Shown: positions 44,297 to 52,901, counted from the first letter of the stretch. The stretch: DNA of 64,000 nucleotides from Saccharothrix sp. ALI-22-I (GCF_001984175.1 NZ_MTQP01000069.1:186001-250000), one strand, 5' to 3'. Notes: a model not told the origin generated them from the sequence alone. Made by a program: numbers and translations.

Positions 44297-44954
44297 GCAC
44301 GTGTTGCGGCTGAGCGAGGTGGGTGTGGAGTACCGCACGCCCGCCGGGGCGGTGACGGCGGTGTCGGGCGTGACGCTGGACGTGCCCGCGTCGGGGATGA
44401 CCGTGCTGGCGGGGCCGTCCGGGTCGGGCAAGTCGACGTTGCTGCGGGTGCTGAGCCTGGTGGAGCGGCCCACGGCGGGTGGTGTGGAGCTGCGCGGCAC
44501 GGGCACGGCGCGGCTGTCGTCACGGGCTCGGCGGAAGCTGCGGCGGCGGGAGATCGCGCTGGTGTTCCAGAACCCGGCGGACAACCTGATCGGGCACCTG
44601 GACGTGGGCGACAACCTGCGGGCCGCGGCGCAGGCGGCGGGTCGGCACGCGCCGGTGGAGGAGTTGCTGGAGCAGTTGGGGCTGCCCGGCACGGCCACCT
44701 GGAAGGTGTCGGCGATGTCGGGTGGGCAGCAGCAGCGGCTGGCGTTCGGGTGCGCGTTGGCGCGGCAGGCGACGGTCGTGCTGGCCGACGAGCCGACCTC
44801 GCAGCTGGACACGTCCTCGGCGGACCTGGTGCTGGAGACGTTGGCCGACCTGGCGCGGCGGGGTGTGCCGGTGGTCGTCGCCTCGCACGACCCGAGGCTG
44901 ATCGCGTTGGCGGACACCAGGTTCGACCTGCGGAACGGGGTGTTGGCGGCATGA
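44289..44954 (+). CDS. ABC transporter ATP-binding protein (LolD/MacB type)
   Basis: The 221-residue ATPase has Walker A GPSGSGKSTLLRVL (about 39-52), Q loop LVFQNPADN, signature MSGGQQQRLAFGCALARQ, Walker B TVVLADEPTSQLD and H loop VVVASHDPRL. It overlaps the permease gene upstream and shares ATGA with the second ATPase, so all three are one operon. It energises the FtsX-type permease. Confidence 0.94.
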   Translation: MAEHVLRLSEVGVEYRTPAGAVTAVSGVTLDVPASGMTVLAGPSGSGKSTLLRVLSLVERPTAGGVELRGTGTARLSSRARRKLRRREIALVFQNPADNLIGHLDVGDNLRAAAQAAGRHAPVEELLEQLGLPGTATWKVSAMSGGQQQRLAFGCALARQATVVLADEPTSQLDTSSADLVLETLADLARRGVPVVVASHDPRLIALADTRFDLRNGVLAA

Positions 44955-45595
44955 CGGCGTTGCGGGCGGCGGGGATCGAGCGGACGTTCCGGCACGCCGG
45001 CGGCCCGGTGCACGTGCTGCGCGGGGTGGACCTGGAGGTGGCGGCCGGTGAGCTGGTGACACTGTCCGGCCCGTCCGGGTCGGGCAAGAGCGCGCTGCTG
45101 GCCGTGCTGGCGGGGTTCGACCGGGCCGACGCGGGGACGGTGGAGATGTGCGGCGAGGTGCTGACTGCGGCGCCGTCGTGGAAGGTGTGCGCGCTGCTGC
45201 CGCAGGCGATGGGCCTGGCCGGTGAACTGACGCTGGCGGAGAACGTGGCGCTGCCGATCCGGCTCGGCCGCACCGGCGGGTCACTCACTCGGGTGATGGA
45301 GTTGCTGGCGGAGCTGGGCGTCGGGGAACTCGCCGACCGGTACCCCGCCGAGGTGTCGTACGGGCAGCAGCAGCGGGCCGCGTTGGCGCGTGCCGTGGTC
45401 GGCTCGCCGAAGGTGCTGCTGGCCGACGAACCCACCGCGCACCTCGACCAGCGCAGCGCCCCGACGGCGGTGCGGGTGTTGCGGCGGGCGGCCGACGCGG
45501 GCGCGGCCGTGCTGATCGCCACCCACCACGACGAGGTGCACCGGGCGGCTGACCGCACGCTGGTGCTCAGCGGCGGGCGGATCTCCGTAGGATAG
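44951..45595 (+). CDS. Second ABC transporter ATP-binding protein
   Basis: The 214-residue ATPase has Walker A GPSGSGKSALLAVL, Q loop ALLPQAMGL, Walker B VLLADEPTAHLDQ and H loop LIATHHDEV. The ABC signature is altered to VSYGQQQRAALARA (Tyr instead of the first Gly of SGGQ). With the first ATPase it likely forms a heterodimer over the single large permease, in which one composite site may be degenerate. The start overlaps the upstream stop (ATGA). Confidence 0.92.
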   Translation: MTALRAAGIERTFRHAGGPVHVLRGVDLEVAAGELVTLSGPSGSGKSALLAVLAGFDRADAGTVEMCGEVLTAAPSWKVCALLPQAMGLAGELTLAENVALPIRLGRTGGSLTRVMELLAELGVGELADRYPAEVSYGQQQRAALARAVVGSPKVLLADEPTAHLDQRSAPTAVRVLRRAADAGAAVLIATHHDEVHRAADRTLVLSGGRISVG

Positions 45596-46645
45596 GTGCC
45601 GATGTTGCGCCGATCAGTAGCCGTCACCCTGGTCTTCTCGCTGCTCGCCCTGTTGGTGGTGGTCAGCGACTCGCCGTACCCGACTATGCCGGGCCCCAAG
45701 CGCGACGCCCCGCGGGCGATCGTGGCGCTCGGCGACAGCACCATGTCCGGTGAGGGCGCGGGCACCTACGAGCCGGGCACGGACGGCGAGAACGGCAACT
45801 GGTGCCACCGGTCGTTGAAGGCCTCGGTGCACAAGACGCGGGTCGCGGGCGTGGACCGGGTGTTCAACCTGGCCTGTTCGGGCGCGAACTCGGAGCAGGT
45901 CGGCGTCACCGACCAGGTCCGCAACACCGAGGGCTCGCAGGCCAGGCAGCTGGCCGCGATCGCACGCGAGTACCGGGTGTCGGTGGTCGTGGTCGCGGTG
46001 GGCGCGAACGACGACCCGCGGTTCGCCGACGTGCTGGGCGCGTGCCTGCGGGCGTGGATCGAGCGCCGCACCGACTGCGCTCGGACCATGGCCGACGAGT
46101 GGAAGGCCCGCGTCGAGCGGATGGTGCCCAAGGTGGAGCGCGCGCTGCGCGACATCCGCCGGGTATTGCAGGACGAGGGCTACACGCCCCGCTCGTACAC
46201 GCTGGTCCTCCAGTCCTACGCGGCGCCGGTCGCGCCGGGGCTGCCGTTCGACCTGCAGAACCTGGCGGGCTGTCCGCTGCGCACGGGTGATCTGGAGTGG
46301 GTGCGGGACACGGCGGTCGAACAGCTGTCGGACGGCCTGCGGTCGGCGGCGAAGGCCGTGGAGGCGCGGTTCCTCGACCTGTCGCAGGCCGGTGAGAAGC
46401 GCGAGGCGTGCATGGGCGGGCAGAAGCCCGAGGACGAGTGGTTCACCCGGCTCACGGTCGACTTCGACGGCCTGCGGGACGAGGTGCGGGCCCGGCACGC
46501 GTTGCAGGAGTCGTTCCACCCCAACGACCGGGGGTACGAGCAGTTCGGTCGGTGCATGACGGAATTCCTGGCCACGTCGGAGCCGGAGGCGTCGTGCGTC
46601 GCCGGGGACGACGGGAACCTCAGCGCGGTCGTGGCGCGGGACTGA
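45596..46645 (+). CDS. Exported SGNH/GDSL hydrolase linked to the ABC operon
   Basis: The protein of about 349 residues starts with an uncleaved or cleaved signal helix (LRRSVAVTLVFSLLALLVVV). An SGNH core follows: LGDSTMSGEGAGTYEPGTDG with the nucleophile Ser near residue 46, CSGANSEQVG, VVVAVGANDDPRFAD and a C-terminal HPNDRGYEQFGRCM with the catalytic His. Several cysteines suggest an extracytoplasmic, disulfide-bonded enzyme. It begins directly after the stop of the second ATPase (GTG 45596; ATG 45602 is an alternative). It may act on a lipid or peptide moved by the transporter (inference). Confidence 0.87.
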   Translation: MPMLRRSVAVTLVFSLLALLVVVSDSPYPTMPGPKRDAPRAIVALGDSTMSGEGAGTYEPGTDGENGNWCHRSLKASVHKTRVAGVDRVFNLACSGANSEQVGVTDQVRNTEGSQARQLAAIAREYRVSVVVVAVGANDDPRFADVLGACLRAWIERRTDCARTMADEWKARVERMVPKVERALRDIRRVLQDEGYTPRSYTLVLQSYAAPVAPGLPFDLQNLAGCPLRTGDLEWVRDTAVEQLSDGLRSAAKAVEARFLDLSQAGEKREACMGGQKPEDEWFTRLTVDFDGLRDEVRARHALQESFHPNDRGYEQFGRCMTEFLATSEPEASCVAGDDGNLSAVVARD

Positions 46646-47059
46646 CCAGGACCTCGATCTCGGCCGCCGTCCAGAACGGCGTGCGGCGGGCGAGGTAGGC
46701 GGCGATCCGTTCGGCCGTCCACCGGTGCGCCTCGGCCAGGCCGAACGCGAGCATCGTCAGGTAGGCGGCCGAGGGTGCGGTGTGCTCGACCTCGGCCGCG
46801 CTCCACGGTGCGGTGAACGTCAGCGCCGGGTGGCGGTCGGGTGTCCGGTTTCCAGTTCGTGCCGGGTGCCGACGATCTTGATGTAGCTGCCGACCCACGT
46901 CGTGCCGCGGGCCGGTGTGCCGTTGATGGCGTGGCGGCTCGCTCTGTGCAGCATCAGGTTGTCCGGGTTCAGGCTGCGCTCGGCGTTGACCACGAACTGG
47001 TCCTGGTGTTCGGCCAACCACCGCTCGTAGGCGCCGCTGTCCACGGTGAACTCGTACAT
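46620..47059 (-). pseudogene. Hypothetical protein with one apparent frameshift
   Basis: From ATG 47059 the frame reads MYEFTVDSGAYERWLAEHQD, then WVGSYIKIVGTRHELETG near residue 70, and soon stops. A second frame, joined near 46850, gives ALTFTAPWSAAEVEHTAPSA then LTMLAFGLAEAHRWTAERIA and WTAAEIEVL. Together they would make a protein of about 145 residues. One missing or extra base separates the frames. The family is not recognised. The 3' end overlaps the convergent SGNH gene by 26 bp. Confidence 0.5.
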
Positions 47060-47066
47060 CGGGACA

Positions 47067-47657
47067 TCATGCGCCGCCCGGCCCCCACGGGCTGTCCGCC
47101 ATCCGGTGCCACTCGTCCTCCAGGATGGCGTAGATCAACTCCTCGCCCCACGCGCCCTTGAAGATCTCGTTGTGCCGGAAGTGGGCTTCGCGGCGCATGC
47201 CCAGCCGTTCCATCACCCGCCACGACGGCTCGTTGAACGCGTCGCACGACGCCACGATCCGGTGCAGGCCCAGGTTCTTGAAGCCCAGGTCGATCATCGC
47301 GGCGGCGGCTTCGGTGGCGTACCCGTTGCCGTGGTGGTCGGGGTGGAAGGTGTAGCCGACCTCGCCCTGCCGGTGCGCCTCGCTGCGGTACTTGAGCACC
47401 ACCTCACCGATGACCTCGCCATCCTTCTCCACGGCCAGCGCGAGGTTCTCGCCCTCCTTCTCCGGCCACGTCACCGACATGTCCCGAGCCAGTCTCTCGC
47501 TGGTGTCCTCGGGCGTGCGGACGTCGCCGTAGAGGTAACGCACGACGTCCGGGCGTGACTGCCACGACTGCAGCGCGGCGTGGTCGTCGAGAGTGAACGG
47601 GCGCAGCGTCAGCCGCCGGGTTCGAATGGGGAAATCGGGCTTGCTCACGCTGATCAA
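47067..47657 (-). CDS. RimJ/RimL-like GNAT acetyltransferase
   Basis: The 196-residue protein starts MISVSKPDFPIRTRRLTLRP and has the RimJ-type layout: LRPFTLDDHAALQSWQSRPD, EVGYTFHPDHHGNGYATEAA (acetyl-CoA loop at about 105-124) and NEPSWRVMERLGMRREAHFR. This group acetylates protein N-termini, aminoglycosides or other amines. The start overlaps the HIT gene stop (ATGA), so it is the last gene of a coupled methyltransferase-HIT-GNAT run. Confidence 0.9.
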   Translation of the reverse strand: MISVSKPDFPIRTRRLTLRPFTLDDHAALQSWQSRPDVVRYLYGDVRTPEDTSERLARDMSVTWPEKEGENLALAVEKDGEVIGEVVLKYRSEAHRQGEVGYTFHPDHHGNGYATEAAAAMIDLGFKNLGLHRIVASCDAFNEPSWRVMERLGMRREAHFRHNEIFKGAWGEELIYAILEDEWHRMADSPWGPGGA

Positions 47658-48150
47658 TCTACGAGGATCCCGCGCAGCCGTCCTCCGAGTTTCGCGGCCA
47701 GGTCCGCGAGGTCGCCGTCGGGGAAGTCGTAGGAGCCCCCTCGGCCGAGAACGCGGCGAACTGCTGCTGTTCGTACGGCACGCCGGGCGGCAGGGGCGCC
47801 AGGTGCCAGTGCGTGTGCCGGTTGCCCTGTTGGCTGCCCAGGCTCAGCAGGTAGAGGCGTTCGGTGGGGACGATCGAGGTCAGCGCGGTGCCGGCCGCGT
47901 GGACGACCCGCCGCAGGGCCAGGTAGTCGTCCAGCGGGAAGTCGCCGATGACGTGCTCGCGGTGCTCGACCGGCGCGACCAGCACGTGCCCCCACATGAA
48001 CGGGAACTTGCTGAGGAACACCACGGCCCGCTCGTCGCGGTGGGCGACGTGGTGCGGGTAGTCGGGGTTCCCGGCGAGCATTTCGCAGATGAAGCACGCC
48101 CGGCGGACCAGCTCCAGGTAGGACTCCTCGTCCCACGCCACCCAGGTCAC
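47654..48150 (-). pseudogene. HIT-family hydrolase with C-terminal frameshift
   Basis: The GTG start at 48150 overlaps the methyltransferase stop (GTGA). The frame encodes a HIT protein: RRACFICEMLAGNPDYPHHV, then FPFMWGHVLVAPVEHREHVI and the catalytic triad motif RHTHWHLAP. HIT enzymes hydrolyse nucleotide phosphoramidates or dinucleotides. Near 47735, in a run of Cs, the frame breaks. The expected end (GSYDFPDGDLADLAAKLGGR then LRGILVD) is in another frame, and its stop overlaps the GNAT start exactly. That coupling shows the second frame is the real C-terminus. One base appears missing; decay and sequencing error are both possible. Confidence 0.7.
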
Positions 48151-48672
48151 CGGCCGACCACCAGGTGGAAGAAGCGGGCGATCAGCGGGTACGGCATGCG
48201 GTCGGCCAGGGCCAGTTCCAGGCGTTCGAGATCGGCGAAGAACGCCGGATCGTGCTTGCGGGCGTTGTCGGCGACGTAACCGGTGACCGTGCAGATGCCG
48301 TAGTGGCCGAGCACCGCACAGCCGTCGAGCCACCCGACGACCTGGTCGGCCGTGTACTGGATGACGTTGTGCACCAGCACCACGTCGTACTCACCGCCCA
48401 CGTCCTCGGCCGGATCGGTCAGATCCGCCCGCACGACCCGGACCGGCAGTCCCGCGGAGGCGAACGACCGCTCCGCTTCGGCCAGCATCTCGGCCGACCG
48501 GTCCACCACGGTCACGTCGTGGCCGCGCCGGGCCAACCGGAGCGCGTCCGCCCCGTCGCCGCCCGCCAGGTCGAGCACCTTCGACGGCGCGGACGGCAGG
48601 TGGCGGGCCAAGTTGGCCTCCGCCTGCGTGTACCGCAGCCGTCCCCACGGGCTCTCCTGCCAGTCCCGCTAC
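48147..48672 (-). pseudogene. SAM methyltransferase, 5' truncated at the island boundary
   Basis: The readable part starts RDWQESPWGRLRYTQAEANL, which is internal to a methyltransferase. It continues with motif I KVLDLAGGDGADALRLARRG, VTVVDRSAEMLAEAERS and VVLVHNVIQYTADQVV. The true N-terminus is absent: a stop codon and the duplicated bkdC end begin at about 48673. A TTG at 48611 could still start a 154-residue protein. The stop overlaps the HIT start. It probably was a tRNA or small-molecule methyltransferase before truncation. Confidence 0.7.
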
Positions 48673-48675
48673 CGT

Positions 48676-48777
48676 CGCGTCGCGCTGTCGAAGGTCACCT
48701 GATCAATCTATAGATCGGCCAGGGCGGTGATCGGGGACTCGACGCAGTCGGCGGCGAACCGCAGGAACCCGCCCGCC
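48676..48777. repeat. Left direct repeat: second copy of the bkdC 3' end
   Basis: These 102 bp match 52966-53067 at 100 positions. They include the last 23 codons of bkdC, its stop and 32 bp beyond. Weaker similarity with small deletions continues to about 48860 (matching up to about 53150). The copy has no start and is not a gene. It marks the left edge of the ankyrin/LRR segment. Confidence 0.9.
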
Positions 48778-48861
48778 ACTGCACATCCGGTGGTCGAAGG
48801 CCAGCGTCAGCCGCATGACCTGCGCACCGCCAACTGCCCGCCAACTGCCCGCCCACCGCTC

Positions 48862-48910
48862 ACGCCGGTTGCCTATCGCCTGGTGCGGGAGGGGCTGACC
48901 AACGTCGCAG
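48862..48910 (+). pseudogene. Scrap of a NarL-type sensor kinase gene
   Basis: On the plus strand the codons read VAYRLVREGLTNVAG, the N-box region found at the start of the HATPase domain in NarL-family kinases (typically YRVVQEALTNVLKHA). Only about 15 codons remain, between the bkdC copy and the end of the LRR gene. Confidence 0.5.
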
Positions 48911-48915
48911 GTCGG

Positions 48916-50409
48916 TCAAGCACCGACGATCTTGGTGACGATCCCGATGATGCCCAGGGCGATGGGCGCGATCGTGGCCAAGCCGTCCACCAGCGCGCGC
49001 AGCCCGTTGGCGGAGGTCTCCACAAGTTTCTTGTTCGGCTTCTCCTTGGTCGCCTTCTCCACCAGGTCGGCGGTCGTCGTGGCGACGGCCTCGGCGTCTT
49101 CGGCCTGCTCCGGCGGGAGCTTCTCCAGCTCCCTGCCGAGTTCCGCGACCAACCTGTTCAGCTCGGCTTTGGCCCCGTCGTCGAGCGTCGTGGCCGCGCC
49201 GACGGTCTGGGTGACGTTCGTCAGCGCGGACTTCACGTTGATGTTGGAGTTGACGACGTTCTCGAAGCTGATCTTGTCGCCCATCGTGACCTCGCTGTTG
49301 ATGTTGATCTGCTGGAAGTGGATGACCGGTCCGGGGCCTTTCGGCACCAGCTCCGCGTTGTCCAGTCGCGCCACCGACCCGACGACGAATTCCGCCGTCG
49401 CCCGTTGCAGACCACGGTCCTTGGTGGGCTGGAAGTCCACCAGTGCCCGCTGCGCGGCGGGCTCCCGCATGTCGTCAACGAGTTGGAGCGCGGTCTTGCG
49501 GCTGAGGTTGGTCAGCTCGATCCGTCTGCCGTCCGGAAACGTGAGCGCCACGCCCACGCCCTTGAACCGCTTGTAGTAGTGGTCGACGACGGTCCGGATG
49601 GCCATTGCCCCGCCGACTGCCAGGGAGAAGGCGTAGACGAGCGTGGCGGCGTCGAAGTACTCCTTCGTCGGATCGGCGTGGCCGGTGGTGTGTCGCTCGA
49701 CCGCCTCGTAGACGTCGGCGACCAGCCCGTCCACCGGGACGTCGTAAGGGTTGCCGTGGTCGGAGAACCGCCGCACCGACGCCGCCAACGCGTCCGGCCG
49801 GACCGGCAGGGCGTTGCCGTCCAGGTGCAGCTCGTCCAGGGCCAAGCCGACCAGGGAATCGACCGAGGTCAGCCGGTTGTCCGACAGGTCGAGGCGGCGC
49901 AGGCGGGTGAGCGGGCGCAGGTCGTCGGGCAGCGCCGTGATTCGGTTGCCGGAGACGTCCAACGACTCCAGGGTCGGGGCCAGGGCGTCGAGTGAGCGCA
50001 GCCGGTTGCCGGACATGTCCAGCGTTACCGGCGCGTGCAGCGGAACGACCTCGGTCAACGCGTTGCCGTACAGGTGGACGTGCCGCAGCGCCGTGCACGC
50101 GGCCAGTTCGGGCGCGACGGCCGACAGGCGGTTCTCCGACACGTCGAGCCGGACGAGCCCGACGAGCGAGCCGAACTCGGGTCCGAGGGTGGTCAGCCGG
50201 TTGTTGCCCAGGTCGAGTTCTTCCAACCCGGCCAACCGGAACAACGACGGCGGCAGCGCGGTCAGCCGGTTGCCGCTCAGGTCGATCCGCCGCAGCCGCG
50301 GGTCGGCGGGGAAGTCGTCGGGAAGCTCGCGCAGCCGCAGGCCGCGCAGGTCCAGCACGCCCGTCCCGACCCAACTCCGCGACTCCAGCGCGGCCGCAAC
50401 CCGGTTCAC
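48916..50409 (-). CDS. Leucine-rich-repeat protein with two hydrophobic segments
   Basis: The 497-residue protein has about nine LRRs (residues 15-210) of the LRRIDLSGNRLTALPPSLFR type. A hydrophobic segment (about 256-275, TLVYAFSLAVGGAMAIRTVV) follows, then a basic strand-rich part (GVGVALTFPDGRRIELTNLS). A helper-like domain beginning MGDKISFENVVNSNINVKSA (376-395) leads into long charged helices. The end is hydrophobic (478-497, ATIAPIALGIIGIVTKIVGA). GDK-FENV-NSNINVKS segments occur in proteins of bacterial conflict systems (my recollection). It could sense through LRRs and insert in membrane. The GTG overlaps the ankyrin gene stop (GTGA). Confidence 0.85.
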   Translation of the reverse strand: MNRVAAALESRSWVGTGVLDLRGLRLRELPDDFPADPRLRRIDLSGNRLTALPPSLFRLAGLEELDLGNNRLTTLGPEFGSLVGLVRLDVSENRLSAVAPELAACTALRHVHLYGNALTEVVPLHAPVTLDMSGNRLRSLDALAPTLESLDVSGNRITALPDDLRPLTRLRRLDLSDNRLTSVDSLVGLALDELHLDGNALPVRPDALAASVRRFSDHGNPYDVPVDGLVADVYEAVERHTTGHADPTKEYFDAATLVYAFSLAVGGAMAIRTVVDHYYKRFKGVGVALTFPDGRRIELTNLSRKTALQLVDDMREPAAQRALVDFQPTKDRGLQRATAEFVVGSVARLDNAELVPKGPGPVIHFQQININSEVTMGDKISFENVVNSNINVKSALTNVTQTVGAATTLDDGAKAELNRLVAELGRELEKLPPEQAEDAEAVATTTADLVEKATKEKPNKKLVETSANGLRALVDGLATIAPIALGIIGIVTKIVGA

Positions 50410-52853
50410 CGAACGTCCTCCCGCGCTCCCGCCCCGATCAGGTCCTCGATCATCTTCCCGTGGCCCTGCGCCTCGGCCTGGGCGAGGGGCGTGACGCCGG
50501 CGTCGGTCGCGATGTTGGGGTCGGCGCCGAGTTCGAGCAACAGCGCCACCGGTCCGGCGTCGAACCCCAGGCTCGCGAAGTGCAGCGCGGTCCACCCGTC
50601 GTTGCTCCGGGCGTCGAGGCTTGCCCCGGCGCCGGCCAGCAGCCGCAGGCACTCCATGGCGCGGTCGTTGTGCGTGGGGTCCCGGCTCCACTGGTTGCGG
50701 CCGTCCGCGGCGTGCATCAGGGGCGTGAAGCCCTGCACCGTCCGCGCCTCCACGTCGGCTCCCCGGCTGATCAGCAGCTCCACGGTCTCGGGATGGGCGT
50801 CCATGCAGGCGGCCATCAGCGCCGTCATGCCCTCGTTGTTCTCCTCGTCCACGTCCGCGCCGGCGTCCAGCAGGGCCGTCACGACGGCGAGCCGCCGGTC
50901 CGCGATGCCGGCGACCGAAGCGTGGTGGATGGCCGCGTCGCCACGATCGGTCACGGCCGACGGGTCGGCTCCGCGCCGCAGCAGCTCCCGCACGACCTCG
51001 ACGTCCCCCCGCGCCGCCGCACCGATCAGCGCGGTGTTCCCCGAGTGGTCGGCGGTGTTCGGGTCGGCGCCCCGCTCGCACAGCAAGGTGACCAGGGCCG
51101 GCGTCACCGCGTTCATCAGCGGGGTCCGCCCGGTGCTGTCGGCGACATCGGCGCCTGCCCCACCCGCGAGCAGGCGGGCCGCGACTTCGGGGTGGCCCGA
51201 CGACACAGCGTGGTGCAGCGCGGTGCGGCCGTCGACGTCCCGTTCGTCCAGCCGTGCCCCGGCGTGCAGCAGCGCCTCGACCACGCGCCACTGGCCGCTC
51301 ATCGCGGCACGGACGAGCGGGGTGACGCCGTCGCGGTTCTTGTGGTTCGCGTCGGCACCGTGGGCCAGCAGGAACGACGTGAGGTCCGCGCTGCGGGCGG
51401 CCGCGTCGGACAGCAGGCTGTCGCCCTGGTCGTTCACCGCCTCGTCCACGTCGCGCCCTGCCTCGTGGAGCACCCTGATCACGTCGTACAGGTCGTCGCG
51501 TGACGTGCCCGCGTGGGTGAGGCCGTCGTCGACCACGATGGCGCGGCTCCGGCCGAGGTCGGCCAGGCCGAGGAGCGGCACGTCGGCGGCCAGGGCATTG
51601 CGCACCGCCACCGGGTCACCGCACGCGACCGCCGCGTGGACCAGGGTCTCGGCGTCGAACTGCGAGAGGTCTCCCCCGTCCCGCAGGTTGCCGCGGATCG
51701 CGAGGTCGCGCATCGCGGTCCGGGGCGACTCGGCATGGACGCGCGCCGCCCGCTCCGCGCCGGTGACCAGCGCGGCGACGTCCTGCTCGTCGTGCCCGAC
51801 GCGGCCGGTCCGCTCCAGTTCCGCGAACCACGCGGCGGCCCGCTGCGGCAGGTCCGGCGTGACGACCGGCTTGCGCACGGCCCGGAACCGGACCTTGAAC
51901 GCGGCCGGGAAACCGGTGCAGGCGAGGTGGAACACCCCGCCGGGCGAGTAGGCGACCACCACGTCCGCGGGCGGGACGCCGAGCAGCTCCACCAGCAGCA
52001 GGGCGCAGCCGACCGCGTAGTCGAAGTCGATCGGCCCGCCGGCCTGCGACAGCGACAGGTGGGTGTACTGCCCGTGCGTGGTGCAGATGATCACCAGACC
52101 GGCAGGCAGCACGGCCGTGCGCGGGTCGGCCGGGCCCACCGGCCGACCCGCCAGTCGCGCCGACTCCTCCAGCAGCCGCGGCACCGCTCCCGCCATCCCG
52201 CGAGCCAGGTCGTGGCCGAACGACTCCTCCTGACCGGACCGCAGGTCGTTGGTCACGTGGTGCCCGAACTCGTGGTAGATCGGGCCGAGGAACCTCTCCA
52301 GCGATGCCACGCCCAGCACGACGTCTCGGCCGACGGCGAACGTGGAGTCGACGCTGTCCCCCGGAACGACCCTCGACGTCCGGGTGATGTCCCGCAACAC
52401 GCGCTGCCGCGCACTGGACTTCATGGACTCGCCGACCGGACCACCGGCGAAGTTCGCGAAGCCGAGCAGGATGAACGCGGTCAGCGCGGCGTCCTGACCG
52501 GGAGCGTCCCGGCGCACCATCGCCTGGAACCGCTCGAAGACCTCCGGCCCGACCTCGCGGGCGAGCCGCCGGACGGTCTCCGGGTCGGCCAGGAACAGCC
52601 GTGGGGCGAACCCCGTCACGTACAGCTTGACCAGCGCGGGCATCTCGGCGGTCGGCACGGCCTCCGGCGAGCCGGTAGCCCCGAAGTCGGGCAGGCCCAG
52701 GTCCGCGGCGAAGATCCGGCCGAGCGCCACTGCCGCACCGCGGTCACCCTCCACGGCCAACGACGACAGGGCCGCGACCACGCCGCGCGCCGCGGCCGGT
52801 CCGGGCGATTCCCGAGCGATCTCGACCAGCTCGTCGAACACGGTCAGGGACAT
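50406..52853 (-). CDS. HEXXH metallopeptidase-like/ankyrin-repeat protein
   Basis: From ATG 52853 the protein has 815 residues. The N-terminal half (1-390) contains LGPIYHEFGHHVTNDL with a HEXXH zinc motif at 194-198, and a hydrophobic region 245-320 with CTTHGQYTHLSLS and ACTGFPAAFK. From about 400 to the end run about ten ankyrin repeats (for example DVDGRTALHHAVSSGHPEVA, ADHSGNTALIGAAARGDVEV). The start could be GTG 52865 or ATG 52883; AAGGTG lies 9 bases before 52853. It is first in a two-gene operon with the LRR gene. A protease regulated by ankyrin binding is an inference; no characterised homologue is recognised. Confidence 0.83.
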   Translation of the reverse strand: MSLTVFDELVEIARESPGPAAARGVVAALSSLAVEGDRGAAVALGRIFAADLGLPDFGATGSPEAVPTAEMPALVKLYVTGFAPRLFLADPETVRRLAREVGPEVFERFQAMVRRDAPGQDAALTAFILLGFANFAGGPVGESMKSSARQRVLRDITRTSRVVPGDSVDSTFAVGRDVVLGVASLERFLGPIYHEFGHHVTNDLRSGQEESFGHDLARGMAGAVPRLLEESARLAGRPVGPADPRTAVLPAGLVIICTTHGQYTHLSLSQAGGPIDFDYAVGCALLLVELLGVPPADVVVAYSPGGVFHLACTGFPAAFKVRFRAVRKPVVTPDLPQRAAAWFAELERTGRVGHDEQDVAALVTGAERAARVHAESPRTAMRDLAIRGNLRDGGDLSQFDAETLVHAAVACGDPVAVRNALAADVPLLGLADLGRSRAIVVDDGLTHAGTSRDDLYDVIRVLHEAGRDVDEAVNDQGDSLLSDAAARSADLTSFLLAHGADANHKNRDGVTPLVRAAMSGQWRVVEALLHAGARLDERDVDGRTALHHAVSSGHPEVAARLLAGGAGADVADSTGRTPLMNAVTPALVTLLCERGADPNTADHSGNTALIGAAARGDVEVVRELLRRGADPSAVTDRGDAAIHHASVAGIADRRLAVVTALLDAGADVDEENNEGMTALMAACMDAHPETVELLISRGADVEARTVQGFTPLMHAADGRNQWSRDPTHNDRAMECLRLLAGAGASLDARSNDGWTALHFASLGFDAGPVALLLELGADPNIATDAGVTPLAQAEAQGHGKMIEDLIGAGAREDVR

Positions 52854-52886
52854 CGGCCGGTTCACCTTCTCCCCGGGGCACACCTC

Positions 52887-52901
52887 ACTACGTTTCGTAG
52901 T
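52887..52901. promoter_or_regulatory. Palindrome at the head of the ankyrin-LRR operon
   Basis: ACTACGTTTCGTAGT is a perfect 6+3+6 inverted repeat, 34 bp upstream of the ATG, in the short gap between bkdC and the ankyrin gene. It is placed to act as an operator or to overlap the promoter. Confidence 0.5.
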
